Positions 15,200 through 19,099 of a DNA stretch of 19,099 nt are shown piece after piece. Within the stretch, counting starts at the first letter, position 1. Every line of letters starts with the position of its first letter. The notes under the pieces are model-generated. The model saw only the letters and a program-made list of their open reading frames with translations, was not told the origin of the DNA and searched no databases. Source of the DNA: Sulfidibacterium sp964588415 (GTDB lineage: Bacteria; Bacteroidota; Bacteroidia; Bacteroidales; F082); contig CAZPPK010000047.1 in assembly GCA_964588415.1 (NCBI GenBank), positions 1 to 19,099 of the forward strand, given 5' to 3'. The position numbers were made by a program, and so were the translations under genes.

Positions 15200-17761
15200 A
15201 TGGAAAATTTTCCTGAAGGCGAAAGGATTTTAAAAATCAATATTGAGAACCAAATGAAAGCCTCCTACATCGATTATTCGATGTCGGTGATTGTTGCCCG
15301 GGCTCTCCCGGATGTTCGTGATGGAATGAAACCGGTACACCGGAGAGTTCTTTTCGGGATGTATGAGCTGGGAGTATTTTCAAATCGCCCGTTTAAAAAA
15401 TCAGCTAGGATCGTAGGAGAGGTGCTTGGTAAATTTCATCCACACGGTGATAGCTCTGTGTATGATACCATGGTGCGTATGGCCCAGGATTGGTCTTTGC
15501 GTTATCCTTTGGTGGACGGGCAGGGTAACTTTGGTTCTGTCGACGGAGACAGCCCGGCTGCCATGCGTTATACAGAAGCCCGTTTAAATAAAATTGCAGA
15601 AGAAATACTGGTGGACCTTGAAAAGGACACCGTTGATCATCAGAATAATTTCGACGACAGCCTGAAAGAACCCATCGTATTGCCTGCTTTGATACCTAAT
15701 TTGCTGGTTAACGGAGCTTCAGGAATTGCTGTAGGGATGGCTACTAATATGGCACCACACAACCTTACGGAGGTCGTGGGCGGGATCATTGCTTATATTG
15801 ACAACAGAGACATTACCATCAGTGAACTGATGGAATATATTAAAGCTCCTGATTTCCCGACGGGTGGTATTATTTATGGCTACGAAGGGGTGAAAGATGC
15901 TTTTGAAACCGGAAGAGGCCGTATTGTTATTCGTGGCAAGGTAGAGATTGAGGAAACATCCAGTGGGCGCGAGCGTCTGATAATTAACGAATTACCTTAT
16001 CAGGTCAATAAGGCTGAGATGATCAGAAAAACAGCTGATCTGGTAAATGATAAGAAAATAGACGGAATTGCTGACATTAACGACGAATCGGACCGTAACG
16101 GAATGCGTATCGTTTATGATCTGAAAAAAGATGCGTTGCCCAGCATTGTAATCAATCAGTTATACAAAACTACTGCTTTACAAAGCTCCTTTAGCATCAA
16201 TAATATTGCGTTGGTACATGGCAGGCCGGAAGCTCTGAATCTGAAAGACCTTATCAGACATTATGTCAATCACCGACATGAAGTTGTAATCCGTCGTACC
16301 CGTTACGATTTGAATGAAGCTGAAAGAAAAGCTCATGTTCTGGAAGGATTGCTGATAGCGCTGGATAATATTGACGAGGTTATTGCATTGATCAGGGCTT
16401 CTAAAACTCCTGATGAAGCCAAAGCTGGATTAGTTTCGCGTTTTGAACTTTCTGAAATCCAGGCAAAAGCCATTCTTGACATGCGTTTGCAAAAGCTCAC
16501 GGGCCTGGAGCGCGATAAATTAAAAGCAGACTACGAAGACCTGATGGCTCTCATCAAGGATTTAAAAGAAATTCTTGCGGATGAACCGCTCAGGATGGAG
16601 ATCATCAAAGGTGAATTGAACCGGATCAGAGAAAAATACGGAGATGAACGTCGTTCAGAAATTGTTTATACCGCTGAAGATATTCGTATGGAAGATGTTA
16701 TTCCCAACGAGCCAGTGGTCATTACGATTTCAAATTTGGGTTATATCAAAAGAACGTCCCTCACAGAATATCGTGTGCAGGTTAGGGGAGGTCGAGGCTC
16801 CCGCGGAAGTATTACCAGGGAAGAAGACTTTCTCGAGCACTTGTTCGTTGCCACCAACCACGACTATATGCTCTTTTTCACAGAAAAAGGAAAAGTTTAC
16901 TGGATGCGGGTATTTGAAATCCCGGAAGGTGCGAAAGCATCTAAAGGCCGGGCAATTCAGAATCTGATCCAGATAGACCCTGAAGATTCTGTAAAAGCAT
17001 ATATAAATGTGAAGAACCTTAATGATGACGAGTATATCAATAATAATTTCATCATTTTGGCCACAAAGAAAGGGACCATCAAAAAGACTTCACTGGAAGC
17101 TTATTCCCGCCCAAGACAAGGTGGAATTAATGCCATTACCATCCACGAAGGGGATGAGTTGCTCGCCGCAAGGCTCACTAATGGTAGCAATGATGTTCTG
17201 ATGGCCTTGAAATCAGGAAATGCGATCCGGTTTCCGGAAAGTACAGTCCGGCCGATGGGAAGAACTGCTGCCGGTGTGCGTGGAATTCGTCTTACTAACG
17301 ATAAAGACGAAGTTATCGGAATGATCTGCCTTGAGAATTATGATTATGATATTCTGGTTGTTTCCCAAAAAGGATATGGAAAACGTTCAAGATTAGAAGA
17401 CTACAGGATTACCAATCGTGGTGGCAAAGGTGTAAAAACTTTAAGTGTTACCGAGAAAACCGGACAACTAATTGCAATTAAGAATGTTATGGACGAAGAT
17501 GATTTGATGATCATCAATAAATCGGGGATAACCATACGGATCTCAGTGAGTGCGTTAAGAACCATGGGAAGAGCAACCCAGGGTGTTCGCCTGATAAATC
17601 TGAGAGAGCATGATGAAATTGCAGCTGTTGCTAAAGTGGCAGTTTATGGATTAGATGAAGAAGATGGTGAAATTAATGAGTCCGAAGATCAGGAAAATTT
17701 GACAGACTCCGATATACAAGTTACTGATTCACAAACTGTAAACGATAATAATTTAGAATAA
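15200..17761 (+). CDS. gyrA: DNA gyrase subunit A
   Basis: The 853-residue type IIA topoisomerase subunit cuts and rejoins DNA to introduce negative supercoils, as GyrA2GyrB2 in the cytoplasm. The catalytic Tyr lies in AAMRYTEARL (Y124). The quinolone-determining region reads HPHGDSSVYD (80-89), with Ser85 and Asp89 at the E. coli Ser83 and Asp87 positions, the sensitive-type residues. The winged-helix/tower domain runs to about 490. The C-terminal domain then shows six beta-pinwheel blades with repeated G-x-(I/V)-(K/R)-(K/R)-T/S strands. The GyrA-box position reads QVRGGRG (527-533), a variant of QRRGGKG, and a second RGGKG occurs at 740-744. The acidic tail (about 819-853, rich in Glu/Asp/Ser) is a species-specific extension. 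The GyrA box and full length favour gyrA over parC. gyrB is not in the window. Confidence 0.94.
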   Translation: MENFPEGERILKINIENQMKASYIDYSMSVIVARALPDVRDGMKPVHRRVLFGMYELGVFSNRPFKKSARIVGEVLGKFHPHGDSSVYDTMVRMAQDWSLRYPLVDGQGNFGSVDGDSPAAMRYTEARLNKIAEEILVDLEKDTVDHQNNFDDSLKEPIVLPALIPNLLVNGASGIAVGMATNMAPHNLTEVVGGIIAYIDNRDITISELMEYIKAPDFPTGGIIYGYEGVKDAFETGRGRIVIRGKVEIEETSSGRERLIINELPYQVNKAEMIRKTADLVNDKKIDGIADINDESDRNGMRIVYDLKKDALPSIVINQLYKTTALQSSFSINNIALVHGRPEALNLKDLIRHYVNHRHEVVIRRTRYDLNEAERKAHVLEGLLIALDNIDEVIALIRASKTPDEAKAGLVSRFELSEIQAKAILDMRLQKLTGLERDKLKADYEDLMALIKDLKEILADEPLRMEIIKGELNRIREKYGDERRSEIVYTAEDIRMEDVIPNEPVVITISNLGYIKRTSLTEYRVQVRGGRGSRGSITREEDFLEHLFVATNHDYMLFFTEKGKVYWMRVFEIPEGAKASKGRAIQNLIQIDPEDSVKAYINVKNLNDDEYINNNFIILATKKGTIKKTSLEAYSRPRQGGINAITIHEGDELLAARLTNGSNDVLMALKSGNAIRFPESTVRPMGRTAAGVRGIRLTNDKDEVIGMICLENYDYDILVVSQKGYGKRSRLEDYRITNRGGKGVKTLSVTEKTGQLIAIKNVMDEDDLMIINKSGITIRISVSALRTMGRATQGVRLINLREHDEIAAVAKVAVYGLDEEDGEINESEDQENLTDSDIQVTDSQTVNDNNLE

Positions 17762-17803
17762 CATTAAACTCTTTATGATCTACAATTAATTATTGTAATT
17801 GAA

Positions 17804-17811
17804 TATATTTG
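17804..17811 (+). promoter_or_regulatory. Bacteroidetes-type -7 promoter element for the TPR gene
   Basis: TATATTTG followed by C matches TAnnTTTG exactly. It lies 43 bases after the gyrA stop and 18 bases before the chosen ATG (17830). Transcription would begin near 17818, downstream of the alternative TTG start at 17809, which decides the start codon. Confidence 0.5.
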
Positions 17812-17829
17812 CAAAAAAATTATTATCAC

Positions 17830-18978
17830 ATGAAAAAAATTATTTTATTAACAGTTATGAGTTTGTTGCTTGGTTCTTCGGCTTTCGCACAGAAAAGCAA
17901 TCGAACAAATGCATACCTGTCTTTACAAAAAGGTAAGCTGAAAGAAGCGAAGGAGGCCATTGACCAAGCAGTAAAAAATAGAAAAACCATTAACGATGCT
18001 AAAACATGGTTGTATTATGGCGAAGTATATTACGGTATTTCTATAAGCCCGTTGCCTGCTTATCGTGCATTAGATAGTGTCGCTGCACAAAAGGCACTAG
18101 CTGGCCTGAAAAAAGCTATTCTACTTGACCCAAAGCACAGAGTTAGTAAAGAAGCTAATAAATACATTGGCAAACTTTCTGCCGTGTTTTATGGGAAGGG
18201 AGCAAACGACTTTAAAATCAAGGACTTTAATAAAGCTATCACAGATTTCACGGATGCTTTTAATATAGCAAAATTCCTTGGAAAAACAGATACAACTGCT
18301 GCTTTTAACCTGGGTATCAGTGGGGTTTTGGCCAGTCAACCCAAAGTTGCAGTAAAATATCTCAAAAAATGTATTGATCTTAATTTTAAAGAACCTAAAG
18401 TGTTTATTTTCTATTCACGCTCTTTAAAACAGCTGGGTGATACCACACAAGCTATGGCGGCCTTAAAGCAGGGCAGAACCCGTTTCCCAAATAAGTTAAG
18501 CATTTTGCTGGAAGAAGCTCAAACGTATCTTGAACAAGGTAAATCAGATCAATTGATTGCCAGTTTAAATGAAGCCATTTCGAAGAAGCCTAATAATCCC
18601 AGCAATGACAATTTCTATTTTCTTATTGGGAAAACGTATGATGATAAAGGAAATCAGAAAATGGCCGAAGATTATTATAAAAAAGCCATCGGTGTGAATA
18701 CTAATTTCTTTGAGGCTTATTATAATATTGGTGCTATCTTTATAAATAATGCTGCCAAAATTCAAAAACAAGCCAATAATCTACCGCTTTCCAAAGAAAA
18801 AGAATACAAAGCCTTAAATGATTCGGCAAATGCCCAATTGAAACTTTCTTTGCCATGGCTCGAAAAAGCATTGAGTATTCGTCCTGGTGAAAAACTTTCT
18901 ACCACCGCTTTAAAAGAAGCTTATACTAGATTGAAAATGTATGACAAATTGAAAGCTTTGGTTAACGGGAGCAAATAA
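17830..18978 (+). CDS. secreted tetratricopeptide-repeat protein
   Basis: The 382-residue product has a signal peptide (MKKIILLTVMSLLLGSSAFA, cleavage before QKSN), so it acts in the periplasm or at the envelope. The mature chain is helical with TPR-like units: residues about 26-66 (AYLSLQKGKLKEAKEAIDQA), 120-150 (GANDFKIKDFNKAITDFTDAF), 158-185, 190-220 (SRSLKQLGDTTQAMAALKQG), 225-255 (AQTYLEQGKSDQLIASLNEAI), 262-290 (YFLIGKTYDDKGNQKMAEDYYKKAI) and 293-350, the last ending ALSIRPGEK. TPRs mediate protein-protein contacts; the partner is unknown. A TPR protein directly after gyrA is a recurrent arrangement in Bacteroidetes. The gene has its own promoter candidate, but read-through from gyrA is possible as no terminator lies in the 68-bp gap. 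It ends at a strong hairpin. Confidence 0.85.
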   Translation: MKKIILLTVMSLLLGSSAFAQKSNRTNAYLSLQKGKLKEAKEAIDQAVKNRKTINDAKTWLYYGEVYYGISISPLPAYRALDSVAAQKALAGLKKAILLDPKHRVSKEANKYIGKLSAVFYGKGANDFKIKDFNKAITDFTDAFNIAKFLGKTDTTAAFNLGISGVLASQPKVAVKYLKKCIDLNFKEPKVFIFYSRSLKQLGDTTQAMAALKQGRTRFPNKLSILLEEAQTYLEQGKSDQLIASLNEAISKKPNNPSNDNFYFLIGKTYDDKGNQKMAEDYYKKAIGVNTNFFEAYYNIGAIFINNAAKIQKQANNLPLSKEKEYKALNDSANAQLKLSLPWLEKALSIRPGEKLSTTALKEAYTRLKMYDKLKALVNGSK

Positions 18979-18984
18979 GATTAT

Positions 18985-19023
18985 AAAATAAAGGGAAGAA
19001 GTTATATATCTTCCCTTTATTTT
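18985..19023 (+). terminator. Rho-independent terminator after the TPR gene
   Basis: A perfect 15-bp stem: AAAATAAAGGGAAGA (18985-18999) pairs with TCTTCCCTTTATTTT (19009-19023), with a 9-base AT-rich loop. The stem is AT-rich with a GGGAAG core. It begins 6 bases after the TPR stop codon at 18978. Confidence 0.8.
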
Positions 19024-19066
19024 GATATTTTCTATTTAACATAATATACATTATAGGACAAAATAA

Positions 19067-19074
19067 TAAATTTG
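19067..19074 (+). promoter_or_regulatory. Bacteroidetes-type -7 element at the right edge, for a gene outside the window
   Basis: TAAATTTG followed by C matches TAnnTTTG exactly, directly after the TPR terminator. Any gene it serves begins beyond 19099. Confidence 0.4.
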
Positions 19075-19099
19075 CGTAATAGCTTTACTATTTAACATA

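Noticed and set aside
15200..17761. parC instead of gyrA.
   Set aside because: Full-length six-blade C-terminal domain with a recognisable GyrA box, and position beside clpC and a TPR gene as in other Bacteroidetes, favour gyrA.

Overview
The window reads as chromosomal DNA of a Bacteroidetes (Bacteroidota) bacterium, most likely from the Bacteroidales/Marinilabiliales side, although I cannot fix the genus. Four things point there. The block clpC (divergent) - gyrA - TPR protein is familiar from this phylum. A large DUF349-repeat protein and a large AsmA-like protein are present. The base composition is moderately AT-rich. Most importantly, at least seven promoter-like sites match the Bacteroidetes -7 consensus TAnnTTTG, six of them followed by C.

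Layout. Positions 1-290 hold no intact gene. They contain what looks like the N-terminal stub of an IS481-type transposase (26-112, minus) next to a 9-bp inverted repeat. From 5557 down to 291 (minus) lies a two-gene unit: a secreted endonuclease/exonuclease/phosphatase-fold enzyme, and 2 bp later a 1411-residue membrane-anchored AsmA-like protein. The second gene carries a 90-bp GC-rich run of three hairpins inserted in frame. Going right from 5720 are a DUF134 (UPF0251) HTH/zinc-ribbon protein, an overlapping NifX/NifB-type iron-molybdenum-cofactor-binding domain protein, and a PLP-dependent Cys/Met-metabolism lyase, probably one operon behind a palindromic operator. Then comes the DUF349 protein (8151-10337), which converges on a small lipoprotein (minus) across a 19-bp-stem terminator. 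The lipoprotein is divergent from aroC (chorismate synthase). aroC converges on clpC (minus) across a second strong hairpin. clpC and gyrA are divergent and share a 289-bp intergenic region. gyrA is followed by a secreted TPR protein with its own promoter and a terminator, and a further promoter-like site sits at the right edge.

Most of the window is housekeeping: chorismate synthesis, topology control, and proteolysis/unfolding. No defence system, CRISPR array, tRNA or rRNA was seen. The parts most worth a second look are the hairpin cluster that adds 30 residues to the AsmA-like protein, the transposase stub at the left edge, and the DUF134/NifX/PLP-lyase unit with its upstream palindrome. 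The seven -7 elements are listed as single features and also collected as one finding, because they support each other and decide several start codons.
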